This document shows, one piece after another, positions 25,651-35,434 of a DNA stretch of 50,224 nucleotides. This stretch comes from JAJRRH01 sp047638815 (lineage in GTDB: Bacteria; Bacteroidota; Bacteroidia; Flavobacteriales_D; JABDKJ01): positions 1-50,224 of the forward strand of contig JBLIMR010000015.1 in the NCBI GenBank assembly GCA_047638815.1, written 5' to 3'. A program made the position numbers and the translations under genes. The notes under the pieces are model-generated. The model was not told the DNA's origin and made no database searches. It saw only the letters and a list, made by a program, of their open reading frames with translations. Each line of letters begins with the position of its first letter. Within the stretch, counting starts at the first letter, position 1.

Positions 25651-26825
25651 TGGAAAATCAAAGTCATTTATTTGGATTAGATAGAGATCAAGTATATCTC
25701 AACTGTGCTACAAAAGGGCCTGCACTTTTAGCGGCAAAAAATGCAGGTATTGAAGGTATAGAAACTTACAGTAATCCTTATAATCGGAGTGCAGACGATT
25801 TCTTTATTCATAATGTTAAATTAAAGAGATCGTTCTCAAAAATTATTCATTGTGACGATTACGAACGTATAGCCGTTATTCCTTCTGTCTCATATGGAAT
25901 GACAAATGTGGTTAATAATATTCCTTTTAAGAAAGGTGATAATATTGTTATTCCAGATGGGCAGTTTCCTAGTAATGTTTATCCATGGATGGCCATCGCA
26001 AAAGAAAAAAATCTAGAGTTGAGAATTATTTCAGCACCAGATACTTTCTCAAATAGAGCAGAAAAATGGAATGAGAAAATACTTGACGCCATAGACGAAA
26101 AGACAAAGGTCCTTGCGATCTCAAATGCTTTTTGGTCCGATGGATCTCTATTCGATTTGAGAGCGATGAGAAAGAAAACCAATAAGGTGAATGCTTTCTT
26201 AATTATTGACGGAACACAGTCAGTTGGAGCAATGCATTTTTCTGTGGAAGAGATAAAACCAGACGCTCTGATATGTGCTGGCTACAAGTGGTTGCTGGGC
26301 CCATACTCAATAGGTTTGGCATATTACAGCAGTAAGTTTGATCAAGGTATGCCCATTGAGAACAACTGGATGACTCGAAAGGACAGTAATAAATTTGCAC
26401 AATTAGTAAATTATCAAGAGGAGTATAGACCTAAGGCATTTAAGTATAGTGTTGGTGAAAGCTCTCATTTTATTCTTCGTCCAATGTTGCAAAAAGCATT
26501 GGATCAAATCCTAGATTGGGGGGTGGAAAATATTCAGCAATACACGGAGAAAATTTCTCAATCAGCCATTGCAGAACTCAGAGATCTCGGCATTGGTATT
26601 GAAGAAGATAAATTTCGAAGCAAACATCTCTTTGGATTGCGTTTACCAAAAAACATTGACGCTGAAAAATTTTCAAAAGAACTTTTAAGTAGAAAAATTC
26701 ATGTAGCCATGCGTGGGGATGCTGTTAGAGTTTCTCCACATGTCTATAATACAAAAGAAGACTTCGAAGCACTGACCAATGCTCTGAAATCTTCTTTGCT
26801 AACAACAGTTATTTCCAATTCTTAA
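25650..26825 (+). CDS. Class V aminotransferase-fold PLP enzyme
   Basis: A 391-residue fold-type I PLP enzyme. D187 in IIDGTQSVG contacts the pyridine nitrogen, and K213 in CAGYKWLLGP is the Schiff-base lysine. It resembles the isopenicillin-N epimerase/kynureninase/selenocysteine-lyase branch of class V rather than true cysteine desulfurases: there is no catalytic cysteine loop near the C-terminus. The N-terminus DRDQVYLNCATKGPALLAA is the usual opening strand ('xYLNxAxxGP'). The substrate is undetermined. The start overlaps the preceding small gene by one base (TAATG), so expression is tied to that membrane protein and probably to ybjQ. Confidence 0.88.
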   Translation: MENQSHLFGLDRDQVYLNCATKGPALLAAKNAGIEGIETYSNPYNRSADDFFIHNVKLKRSFSKIIHCDDYERIAVIPSVSYGMTNVVNNIPFKKGDNIVIPDGQFPSNVYPWMAIAKEKNLELRIISAPDTFSNRAEKWNEKILDAIDEKTKVLAISNAFWSDGSLFDLRAMRKKTNKVNAFLIIDGTQSVGAMHFSVEEIKPDALICAGYKWLLGPYSIGLAYYSSKFDQGMPIENNWMTRKDSNKFAQLVNYQEEYRPKAFKYSVGESSHFILRPMLQKALDQILDWGVENIQQYTEKISQSAIAELRDLGIGIEEDKFRSKHLFGLRLPKNIDAEKFSKELLSRKIHVAMRGDAVRVSPHVYNTKEDFEALTNALKSSLLTTVISNS

Positions 26826-26862
26826 TTTGAAAATAATTTTGTTTTTTTGTGCAAAATATAGA

Positions 26863-28738
26863 CTAGAAATTGTCGAGATCTAACTTCCTAGTTACTCCAA
26901 ACCATTTCACAGTTGTTTCCCCGATACCTGGTGCAGTAATGTGAAAAATGTACGCTCCACCTGAAATTTGAATATTGTTTTCATTATTTAAATCCCACTC
27001 AAGATATGTCAATGAATTATCCTTGCCGAGAGTACGTACAAGTGTACCCGCAGTATTGAAAATCTTGATCGTACATTCCTCAGGTAGGTTAATCAATTTC
27101 ACCCTATTGTCCAAGCGGCTAGTTTCATAAAACGAAAACGCATAGTAGGGATTTGGCACAACATTAATCATATCCAGTGCTGAGCTTGCTGCGGTCAAAT
27201 CATTAAGTGTCGTAGTTGATCCTTTGGTTGAAAATTGATAATAGGGGAACCAGTCGTTGAACGATAACGCTTCCATTTCATCACCATATATATCTAGTTC
27301 ATTGTCTTCATAATTGGTAATGACATCTCCACCGATTCCGGTGCCACCATATGTAAATGGGGCCCCATTTTGCCAATTACCGCTTAGGTAATTGTAAAAT
27401 TGTTGCGCGTTACCAGGGTCGGTCTGAGGGGCTGATCTTATACGATCATAGTATACAAATTTTTGCATTCCGAATCTTTCATTATCGATGATCATGTCCG
27501 GCTCGTCATCATTTGGATTCATAAACCCTAGGCCAATTCCAGGATATGGGATGTTGAAATCAGGACCGTCCCAGGTGCTTGAAGTTGAATCTATCATATT
27601 GTTAAGACCATCCGGATCCATATAGGGTCCCTCAAAAAAATCGATGCCGATAGCCGGTGGATTTGCTCCATATCCAACACTACCTGACGATTCATCGAAA
27701 TCATCTCCATTGTATGCATAACCCAATCCACGTTGAACATCACATCCAACATAATCGTCTTCAGAATAGCCAATGTCAGGATCTGCATACTGCCCAAAGT
27801 ATGTGTCATGAAGTTCTTGAACGCCTCTATTGATTAAGACATAATTGTAAAACGTCATGTTGTTTATTTCATTGGTGGTGCTATAAACAAATGTTTGTGC
27901 TTTTATTTTCATACCGATAGATTCACCATCAGTACTCTCTGTATGTATACCTCCATTGTCATTGAATACCCACCATAGGGTCTCATCACCGAATAATGGA
28001 ATGGGATCTTGCGGTCCTCTCGTTCGACAATCCACCGTGCCACTTAAGTCGTATCCTGGATAATCCCCTTCGTCAGGGTCGTAAATTCCATTGTGTCCAT
28101 CAGTGCCAATTCTTTCCTCAAATGGTGCTAGATTAAATTCATAATTTGGAGTGAAATTGTTTCCTGGCCATTCGTAAAAACATTCTGGAATGCTATATCC
28201 AAGCTCAAATGGAGGCGCTGACAATATGGACTCATCTGCACCATCAGCTACTTGCTCCTTTCTTTCAAACCATAGATTATGCAATTGCACATCCACCAAT
28301 TTTGCTCTGTAGTGCCTATCATATTTCTGACACAAAATATTGGATGCATTTGCATCGCCTCTAATAGATAGTGGCCCATTCCAAAAATCTGTACCGTTTT
28401 CACGAAACTTTATTGCGGCTAATTTTAGTTGATTGTCAGGAGTTTTACCACCCATCCATAATCCTCCAGCGAACATAGAATTTATTCCACTTCCCTTGGG
28501 GACTTCGTATAAAGCATCCGTCTTATTATACCAGAGTAATCCACCAGATTCCAATCCATATCTAATGTTGTTGAGATCCATTGAAACGTATGCTGTTGGT
28601 GGAAAACAATTTTCAGCTTTTTCCAACAATTTCTTTGTTGACTCATTTACGGGTTTCGATCCTGGTTTTTTTTTTTTTGGCTTCTAATCCTAAAAAACAG
28701 AAGCTGCAGATATATAATAATACGATACTTTTTTTCAT
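26863..28738 (-). CDS. Large secreted protein, signal peptide out of frame at a 13-base homopolymer (T9SS/FlgD-like C-terminus)
   Basis: The gene reads as two pieces on the minus strand. An ATG at 28738 opens MKKSIVLLYICSFCFLGLEA, a signal peptide, then runs into 13 consecutive A's (28678-28666) and stops within ten codons. The main frame, open down to 26863, starts in the same A-tract as KKKKPGSKPVNES. Removing one A fuses both into a 624-residue secreted protein. The body is Asp/Gly/Asn-rich (e.g. GLGYAYNGDDFDESSG). It ends with a FlgD/T9SS-like Ig fold (VVPNPYYAFSFYETS...GGAYIFHITAPG). As sequenced, only a cytoplasmic version from a TTG at 28629 could be made. The cause may be phase variation, transcriptional slippage or an assembly error. 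Confidence 0.75.
28666..28678. repeat. 13-base poly(T)/poly(A) tract at the signal peptide junction
   Basis: Thirteen T's on the plus strand, i.e. thirteen A's in the coding strand, directly after the predicted signal peptide. It is the longest homopolymer I noticed. The gene would be in frame with 12 (or 9 or 15) A's. Confidence 0.9.
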
Positions 28739-28992
28739 AACAAAGGTGTTAAATGAAAGCGCATATAACTTTCATGGTTAAACATAATTTCTTTGATGAT
28801 TTGATAAATGGATTAGAAACTAAAAGTCTGTAATCAATTTTCTGTGTTGATACAGTTGTAGTTTGTTTTCATATTTTCGAGAAACACATCTGGTAAATGT
28901 TTAAGTCTCTCAAAATATTTCTTACGCAATTATAGAACTATTCTTTTAGCTAAAACAGGATATAAGGAAAACTAAAATGCTATTATTTCAGT

Positions 28993-29757
28993 TCAGACAT
29001 ATCCCATCATCTTGTATGTGATGGTTCCAATCCATTCGTGGATTAGAATATTCCAACGGCTTAAAGCATAAACACTTGGAAGAAATAAATAGTCAGGTTC
29101 GAAACGTCTTTCGCCCACATAATGATCAACACTATATGGAGTTACCGCAACACCAACCTTTTCAAAACACTTAACTGCTCGGGGCATGTGATACCCAGAG
29201 GTGATTAAAAGAATTTTTCCTTTAGGTCGATTTTTTTTAATGGTCAACGCACAGTTGACTGCATTTTCACGAGTGTTCTTTGATTTAGTTTCAAAAAGAA
29301 AGTGCTCTCGATCTTCACCAATTTTCAATAAAAACTTACGCATCAGTTCTGCCTCCCGATCTTCGGTTCTTAGTATACTACCTGATCCTCCAGAAATTAA
29401 TACTAGATCAACATTTCCCTGTTTCATTAATTTATATGCGTGGAGAAAACGATCACTTGATTCGTGAAACCCTTCAAGAGATGCTAATGGGTCATAGGTC
29501 ATGAACCCTCCTAAAACAACCGCGATATCATATTTTTCGTCTATTGTACTTGTTATTTCATCTCGTTGCTCATGCCATCTAAAAAACTCATCGACAATGA
29601 ATGAGTTTGTGAAAAAGTATAAAACTACTACCGCAAGAATACTCAATTTCTTTTTTCTTATTTCTGATTTTGAGAACCATGCCCAGATAAAAATAGCAAA
29701 GACCCATGTTAAGGGAGATGAAAAAGTTGAGAGTATTTTGGAGAGGATAAAAAACAT
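28993..29757 (-). CDS. YdcF/ElyC/SanA (DUF218) family membrane protein
   Basis: A 254-residue protein with two N-terminal hydrophobic segments (about 1-27 and 37-53) and a DUF218 domain (about 78-230). Motifs: DIAVVLGGFMTYD, LVLISGGSGS, ESKNTREN-type 'ETKSKNTRENA', and LLITSGYHMPRAVKCFEKVG. Family members such as ElyC and SanA act in envelope biogenesis; the precise reaction is unknown. It lies 8 bases after riboflavin synthase, as the last gene of the run with the T9SS type B protein. The 254-bp gap on its downstream side (28739-28992) shows no gene or clear hairpin. Confidence 0.85.
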   Translation of the reverse strand: MFFILSKILSTFSSPLTWVFAIFIWAWFSKSEIRKKKLSILAVVVLYFFTNSFIVDEFFRWHEQRDEITSTIDEKYDIAVVLGGFMTYDPLASLEGFHESSDRFLHAYKLMKQGNVDLVLISGGSGSILRTEDREAELMRKFLLKIGEDREHFLFETKSKNTRENAVNCALTIKKNRPKGKILLITSGYHMPRAVKCFEKVGVAVTPYSVDHYVGERRFEPDYLFLPSVYALSRWNILIHEWIGTITYKMMGYV

Positions 29758-29765
29758 TCAGAAAA

Positions 29766-30359
29766 CTATAATCGTTGTGCTAAAATTGTCGCTACATATT
29801 TACCTAAAATATCAAACTCAATATTTACAACAGAACCAAATTTCAAACTATTGAAATTTGTGTGCTCATAAGTATAAGGAATTATTCCGACAGAAAATTG
29901 GCCCTTGTATGCGTTAAATGCAGTTAGACTAACCCCATTGACAGTGATAGATCCTTTTTCGACCACCACATACTCTTCTGTCAAAGGCTCAAATTCAAAA
30001 TCATATGTCCAAGAACCATCCTCTTCTGTTATTCCAACACAAGCAGCAACCTGATCGACATGACCTTGAACGATGTGTCCATCCAATCGTCCACCAAGTT
30101 TCATACTTCTCTCTAAATTCACTTTGTCCCCAGCCATAAGACCTCCAATGTTTGATTTCTCCAAAGTTTCTTTTATAGCGGTAACTATGTATCCTTTATC
30201 GTTTATTTCCTCAACGGTAAGACAAACGCCATTGTGAGAGACACTCTGGTCAACTTGCAACTCATCTTTAAAATCAGATTCGATTAGAAATTTAAGATTG
30301 TTTTTAAACGGATGCACATTTCGTACAATTCCTACTTTTTCAATGATTCCAGTAAACAT
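29766..30359 (-). CDS. ribE: Riboflavin synthase, alpha subunit
   Basis: A 197-residue enzyme that dismutates two 6,7-dimethyl-8-ribityllumazines into riboflavin. It starts MFTGIIEKVG, the invariant family N-terminus. Two lumazine-binding repeats are visible: the first about 1-95 with HNGVCLTVEEI, the second about 98-190 with VNGVSLTAF and a C-terminal IEFDILGKYVATIL. Length is normal. No other rib genes and no FMN riboswitch-like element are nearby. It starts only 3 bases after the stop of the T9SS type B gene, so it probably shares that transcript despite the unrelated role. Confidence 0.95.
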   Translation of the reverse strand: MFTGIIEKVGIVRNVHPFKNNLKFLIESDFKDELQVDQSVSHNGVCLTVEEINDKGYIVTAIKETLEKSNIGGLMAGDKVNLERSMKLGGRLDGHIVQGHVDQVAACVGITEEDGSWTYDFEFEPLTEEYVVVEKGSITVNGVSLTAFNAYKGQFSVGIIPYTYEHTNFNSLKFGSVVNIEFDILGKYVATILAQRL

Positions 30360-30362
30360 GAT

Positions 30363-33011
30363 TTATTCTGTATTATTGACTGAATTTTCTAATAAATGAA
30401 CATAACCCGTTAAAGTAACAGGAACAATGCCTTCCAAGGTAGTCTGATTTACATCGACCACATAGTAATACACTCCATCAGACAAAATCTCTCCATTTTC
30501 TTGATTTAATCCTGTCCAATTAATATCTGGATCAGCTGTTCTGAAAATGATCTGTCCCCAACGATTGTATATCTTCATGTCAACATCCTTAATGCTTCTA
30601 TAAGGGAAGGGAGTGAAAATATCATTGATAAAATCTCCATTGGCCGTAATGACATTTGGAAGCTTGTAAATTGGACATCCGTCAATACATAAAGTATCAC
30701 TAACCACACTTTCGTTTTGAGAAAACTCTCCATCTGAACTTTCAAATAGACTATCTAATGCAGTGATTAAAAAACATCCTACAAAATTTTCTGGATCCAA
30801 TTCATAGGTTGTAATGTTTGCTGAATTAATTGTCTCCAGTAAAGAAAATTCATCAATATGGGTTGGACTATAATATAGATTGTACTGGGTGACATCGTCA
30901 GCACAACTTTCATTTGGATTATTCCACAACAAAGATAAATTCTGATTTTCACATCGCCCTTCTTGGGAAAGAGTTGGTGGGCATGGTGGAGTCAAATCCA
31001 AAGGTTGATCGCATGATATCTGAGAGAAGTTAATAATGTCAAATGGAATGAGTGGATCATCAAAGAAGCCTTCAGAAACTACATAGTAGCAATATTCAAT
31101 TCTATTTATCAAATTAAGGTCTTGATACTCCATATTAGTGGTCGAAGCGATCATTTCAAAAGCTTCTCCTTCTTCAGCACGAAATATTAGAAAGTTGTTA
31201 TCGGTCCAGCCGACATCTGCGGTCCAACTCAATGCCAATTCATTATCGGATGGTGTTAAAGTAAGGAAGATAGATGAGCTGGGATAGGAGGAGTCTAATG
31301 GCTCATCATCGCTATAGAATTCCACTCTATATCGGTGGGTGAGTTCTTCTGTATTTATATTGCTATGCACGAATGTTAAGACACCTTGATCCAAAACGTT
31401 CGAGGGAGACGTGGTAAATATTGGGTCATTGGGGTAACTACCATTATCACTGTGATAGAGTGTGTAATGATATGGTGGTGGAAAATGGTCAGGATCCAAC
31501 TCCAAAGGTGAAATCCATGATATAGTATCCACGCCTGTGTTTATGTCGGTTTCACCAATACTCACTTTCACCAATACTGGTACTTCTAAATCTATCCTGG
31601 AACAAGACTCTTCAGAAACAATACTTTCCGAACCATCAGGAAAACAAGCAACTATTCTGTAGCAAATATCGTTGCCAAAAGGAACGTCTTCATCCACGTA
31701 TAGGGTGTTGTCTAGTCCGACCGAATTTCCAATAAGCTGAAAACCTTCCTCTTCAGGTATTCCAGTTTCACAATGTTCTGGGACGAAAGTACTCATGCCA
31801 AATTTCCTGTAGATTTTATATCCAGTAGCATTATCACAAGAGCTTGAGTCCCACGAAACCATGATGTCATTTCCAGCGGTGGTGGTTATGATATTTTCAA
31901 CAGCTGGTCCGATAACCTGAATGTCAAAGGATGCAAAATCAAATAATTCAACCTGATCAGAATTATCACCAGCTTGAATAAGTACTTCGTAGGGTGATAA
32001 TCTAATATTATTGCAGGAAGAATTCCACATAAAAACAGTTGTTCCATTATTATATGTTGAAGGATTAACATCCAATAAAAAAGTTTCACCAAAGACATCA
32101 ATAGAGATGTCATCATTGTCTGGATCGGTCGCTGTAATTGTCAAAATTAAATTGCTTCCAGCGACAATGCACGTGTCGACCAATGGGTCAATAACTGGGG
32201 GTTCATTGGAACATAAGGAAAAAAGTGTAATCTGCATGTCTCTTATTGTAAACCCAATAAGGACTCCCTGCCGATATTCAGAGATTTTTATAGCAATATT
32301 ATATTCTCCGTTCACACCAATAGTTTCAGGAACATCCCAGATTAATGAGCCAGTATTTGAGTCTAATGTCATTGGTCCATTTTCGACAATGCCGTTTTCA
32401 CCCCATTCATCTGGCAGTATGTAATTTTCGAGAGGTAATCCACTCGCTCCCGTTGGGGTGACCAACTGATAAACCAAGCTGTCGCCATCAGGATCAAACG
32501 CTAGTGGATTGTAATGATAGAGAACACCCTTACATGCATCTCCCTTTGGCGGGTTAAACATTTGAACGGAGTTATTAGAAAATCCCAAACTTGGATCTGA
32601 CGGAATAACCAAAAGGCTAGTGATGGAGAAAATAGAAATCGTGGAATTTACAATATTATTAATATCATCATTACGATTTGGATCTTCAACTAACATAAGA
32701 TAGCTTGCAGCGCCATTAAAATCATGCTCTGTGATGTAATAGTTTTCTTCAATAGTGGGGTTTCCTATGACAGGTTCTGGACCTGAAAATCGAGGGATAC
32801 TGTCTTGACCGGAGCCATCTCCCCATAAAATTGGGATATGTTCCCTATTAACATCAGATGATGCATCAACACATATTCTGACAGTAATTTCATATGTAAA
32901 GCCCTCCACATGTTTATAAGTGATCTCGCCAGCCCTATTGTGGGTTGCTCCAGCCTTATTAGCAAGGAAGAAGATGAAGAATAAAAATATAATTCCTATT
33001 ACTTTTTTCAA
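30363..33011 (-). CDS. Large secreted protein with gliding-motility-type (T9SS type B) C-terminal domain
   Basis: An 882-residue protein with signal peptide MKKVIGIIFLFFIFFLANKAGA. The start is TTG at 33011; an in-frame TAA lies three codons upstream, and no ATG is available before the signal. The N-terminal part (THNRAGEITYKHVEGFTYEI) is the opening seen in many flavobacterial surface proteins. The middle holds several fibronectin III-like beta domains. The last ~85 residues (LPNVITANGDFINDIFTPF then KIYNRWGQIIF...WTGLNQENGEILSDGVYYYVV) are the gliding-associated type B sorting domain. It probably acts as a surface adhesin or is released. It leads the run with ribE and the ydcF-like gene. 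Confidence 0.9.
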   Translation of the reverse strand: MKKVIGIIFLFFIFFLANKAGATHNRAGEITYKHVEGFTYEITVRICVDASSDVNREHIPILWGDGSGQDSIPRFSGPEPVIGNPTIEENYYITEHDFNGAASYLMLVEDPNRNDDINNIVNSTISIFSITSLLVIPSDPSLGFSNNSVQMFNPPKGDACKGVLYHYNPLAFDPDGDSLVYQLVTPTGASGLPLENYILPDEWGENGIVENGPMTLDSNTGSLIWDVPETIGVNGEYNIAIKISEYRQGVLIGFTIRDMQITLFSLCSNEPPVIDPLVDTCIVAGSNLILTITATDPDNDDISIDVFGETFLLDVNPSTYNNGTTVFMWNSSCNNIRLSPYEVLIQAGDNSDQVELFDFASFDIQVIGPAVENIITTTAGNDIMVSWDSSSCDNATGYKIYRKFGMSTFVPEHCETGIPEEEGFQLIGNSVGLDNTLYVDEDVPFGNDICYRIVACFPDGSESIVSEESCSRIDLEVPVLVKVSIGETDINTGVDTISWISPLELDPDHFPPPYHYTLYHSDNGSYPNDPIFTTSPSNVLDQGVLTFVHSNINTEELTHRYRVEFYSDDEPLDSSYPSSSIFLTLTPSDNELALSWTADVGWTDNNFLIFRAEEGEAFEMIASTTNMEYQDLNLINRIEYCYYVVSEGFFDDPLIPFDIINFSQISCDQPLDLTPPCPPTLSQEGRCENQNLSLLWNNPNESCADDVTQYNLYYSPTHIDEFSLLETINSANITTYELDPENFVGCFLITALDSLFESSDGEFSQNESVVSDTLCIDGCPIYKLPNVITANGDFINDIFTPFPYRSIKDVDMKIYNRWGQIIFRTADPDINWTGLNQENGEILSDGVYYYVVDVNQTTLEGIVPVTLTGYVHLLENSVNNTE

Positions 33012-33098
33012 GTAGTCTTAAATTTATTTAATACATGCGCTAAGTTAAAGATAAAACGCATGAAATCACTCGATATTTTGTTCAAGATCTTGTTGAGA

Positions 33099-33860
33099 TT
33101 ACGGCTTTAAGAAATCCAATATTATCTGGTGTAACATGAGTGGCTGCTGAGCATGAATCCAGTGACCAGCATTTGGGACATCAACTATTTCACTATCTGT
33201 AAATTGAATATGAATGCTATCAATGTCTTCATCAACAATATAGTCCGATAATAGACCTCTGACGAATAGAGTAGGTGAATCAATACTATCATATCCGACA
33301 GTGTCGATAATATTTATCATATTTTCACTAATTACAGGGAGATTCATGCGTAAAGCCAATTTGCCTTTTTCCTTCCAATATAAATTTTTAAGTAAAAACT
33401 GTCGGACTCCAGGATCCGTGACATACTTGCTCAAGTCGGAGTCAACTTCTTTTCTTGAATTGTAATTTTCAAAATTTAATAATTCAAGACCTTTTAATAT
33501 CCCTTGATGGTGCATTGGGTATGACTTGGGTCCAATGTCAATAACCATCAACTTTTCAATTAATTGTGGATATAACATTGCAAATTTCATGGCAATTTTG
33601 CCTCCCATGGAATGACCAAGAAGATTCATCTTTTCTAAGCCCAGATGATCCAATAACTCCTTTAGGTCATCTGCCATTTCTTCAAAAGTCATGGTTTCGC
33701 TATGGTCACTTCTCCCATGATTTCTAGCATCTATTAAATAGATTTCAAAATCATCAGACCACTGTTTGCCTAGGCTCTGCCAGTTGTCCAACATGCCAAA
33801 GACGCCATGAATAATAAATAGGGGTTCACCCTCCCCATATTTTTTATAATTTAAAAGCAT
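33099..33860 (-). CDS. Alpha/beta-fold hydrolase (YbfF-like esterase)
   Basis: A 253-residue cytosolic alpha/beta hydrolase. The oxyanion motif IIHGVFG (16-22) and RNHGRSDHS (46-54) are typical of the YbfF/ABHD11 branch. The nucleophile elbow GHSMGG places S84; the acid is probably the Asp in RGLLSDYI (about 209), and the base is the His of NAGHWIHAQQP near the C-terminus. The catalytic triad appears complete. E. coli YbfF is an acyl-CoA/short-ester esterase; the substrate here is unknown. Its start overlaps the pdxJ stop by one base (TAATG), so it is the second gene of a coupled pair. Confidence 0.88.
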   Translation of the reverse strand: MLLNYKKYGEGEPLFIIHGVFGMLDNWQSLGKQWSDDFEIYLIDARNHGRSDHSETMTFEEMADDLKELLDHLGLEKMNLLGHSMGGKIAMKFAMLYPQLIEKLMVIDIGPKSYPMHHQGILKGLELLNFENYNSRKEVDSDLSKYVTDPGVRQFLLKNLYWKEKGKLALRMNLPVISENMINIIDTVGYDSIDSPTLFVRGLLSDYIVDEDIDSIHIQFTDSEIVDVPNAGHWIHAQQPLMLHQIILDFLKP

Positions 33861-34573
33861 TATCTCAGTTCTCTTAGGTATAGATTGACAGTGTTTTCAA
33901 GCCCAAAATATAAGGCGTCACAAATAAGCGCATGCCCAATAGATACTTCATCAAGATTTGGTATGTTTTCATGGAAATAACGAAGATTTTTTAAATCCAA
34001 ATCATGACCGGCATTAATCCCCAAACCCATGTTAGATCCTAATTTTGCTGCTGCGATATACGGTTTAATCGCTTGGTCTTTGTCGAAGTCATATTTCTGG
34101 GCGTAATCTTCCGTGTACAATTCAATTCTATCACAACCGACATCTTTGAGCGCGTCAATTTCATCAAGATTAGCATCCATAAAAAGAGACGTTCTTATGT
34201 TTGATTCTTTAAAAACCGCAACAATATCTTTTAGGTACTCTTTATTATCTGAGACTTTCCATCCGGCATTAGATGTCAATACATCGGGTCCATCTGGCAC
34301 TAAAGTAACCTGATCTGGCTTTACTTCAAGGACTAAATCGATGAATTTTTTATTTGGATATCCCTCAATGTTGAATTCAGTTTTAACAAGACTTCTAATT
34401 TCGCGGACATCACGGTAGCGAATATGTCTTTCATCAGGCCTTGGATGCACAGTAATCCCTTGAGATCCGAAGGATTCAATATCTATTGTAGCCTGCTGGA
34501 GATTAGGATTATCCCCTCCTCGCGCATTTCGGAGTGTGGCCAATTTATTGATGTTTACACTTAGTCTAGTCAC
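33860..34573 (-). CDS. pdxJ: Pyridoxine 5'-phosphate synthase (GTG start)
   Basis: A 237-residue TIM-barrel enzyme that condenses 3-amino-1-hydroxyacetone phosphate with deoxyxylulose-5-phosphate to form pyridoxine phosphate, in the DXP-dependent vitamin B6 route. The N-terminus LSVNINKLATLRNARGGDNP is a PdxJ signature. Further motifs are GITVHPRPDERHIRYRDV (about 54-71), TLVPDGPDVLTSNAGW and a C-terminal EVSIGHALICDAL. The start is GTG at 34573; a nearby ATG is out of frame. Length matches the family. It is divergent from the CBS gene across 128 bases, so a shared regulatory gap is possible. PLP enzymes in the window (desulfurase, class V enzyme) use its product. Confidence 0.95.
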   Translation of the reverse strand: MTRLSVNINKLATLRNARGGDNPNLQQATIDIESFGSQGITVHPRPDERHIRYRDVREIRSLVKTEFNIEGYPNKKFIDLVLEVKPDQVTLVPDGPDVLTSNAGWKVSDNKEYLKDIVAVFKESNIRTSLFMDANLDEIDALKDVGCDRIELYTEDYAQKYDFDKDQAIKPYIAAAKLGSNMGLGINAGHDLDLKNLRYFHENIPNLDEVSIGHALICDALYFGLENTVNLYLRELR

Positions 34574-34701
34574 GGCATTTATGTTAGAGAGGTAATTTTA
34601 TCAGGAAATTTTTGCAAAATTATAATTAATTGCATAACATTTGCTGTGATATTATCGTATTCTTAGTAGTTACAAGAACTAAAGATAATATTTGACAATT
34701 T

Positions 34702-35361
34702 ATGTTTGCAAACGATTTGATTTCCAATGAAACCCCTCAGGTAAGGCTGACTGATTTATGCGGAACGGTTTTGGACTGGATGGATGAGTATGATGTATTG
34801 CATCTTCCTGTATTTGAAGGAAATAATTTTCAGGGCCTAATTTCGCAAAGTTGTTTGCAGGATCATCCCGAGGAAATGTCCTTGGATAAGATGAATAATG
34901 CACTACTTGATATCCATGTTACTTTAGAGGCTCATATGTTTGATGTTGTAAAGCTTATGAATGCAGCATCATTAAGTTTAGTTCCTGTTTTTAAAAATGA
35001 AGATGAATTCTTAGGAGTTATTAGGTATGTTGACATTATAAAATCTCTTGGTGCATCTGCTGCAGCAAAGCAGCCTGGAGCGCTATTGGAATTACAAATG
35101 ACCAATGCAGACTACAGCATGTCCGATATCGCGAGAATTATTGAAGGAAATGATGCGAAAATACTTTACTCGAATGTCGTACGATTGGAGGAGACCAAGG
35201 ACATTAAGGTTTATTTAAAGCTGAACACCTTGGATGTTAGCGGTGTTCTACAAACATTTTCGCGATATGATTACAAAGTGAAATCATCTGTTCAGGATAC
35301 TGAATACGAGGAGGATTTACGGGATCGTTTTGATAGTCTAATGAACTATCTTAACATGTGA
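34702..35361 (+). CDS. CBS-domain protein
   Basis: A 219-residue soluble protein. Two CBS motifs (about 10-65 and 70-125; e.g. VLHLPVFEGNNFQGLISQ and LSLVPVFKNEDEFLGVIRYVD) form one Bateman module that may bind adenine nucleotides. The C-terminal third (about 132-219) looks like an ACT-type regulatory fold. No enzyme domain is present, so a sensor or partner role is inferred. In Bacteroidota this gene commonly stands between pdxJ and nadK/bamA genes, as here. A one-mismatch promoter AATATTTG lies just upstream of the ATG. Confidence 0.82.
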   Translation: MFANDLISNETPQVRLTDLCGTVLDWMDEYDVLHLPVFEGNNFQGLISQSCLQDHPEEMSLDKMNNALLDIHVTLEAHMFDVVKLMNAASLSLVPVFKNEDEFLGVIRYVDIIKSLGASAAAKQPGALLELQMTNADYSMSDIARIIEGNDAKILYSNVVRLEETKDIKVYLKLNTLDVSGVLQTFSRYDYKVKSSVQDTEYEEDLRDRFDSLMNYLNM

Positions 35362-35434
35362 TTCTTTGTTGGAAGCATTCCTATGTAGTAATTATTTGAT
35401 TATAATCCCATTACTTTGGATGTAACACTGTATA

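Noticed and set aside
29758..30700. FMN riboswitch upstream of riboflavin synthase
   Set aside because: The gene begins three bases after another coding sequence, and I see no conserved FMN aptamer segments.
32011..32424. 137-codon plus-strand frame inside the T9SS type B gene
   Set aside because: Antisense shadow of a beta-rich Asp/Ser-rich coding sequence; no signal peptide, promoter box or neighbour supports it.
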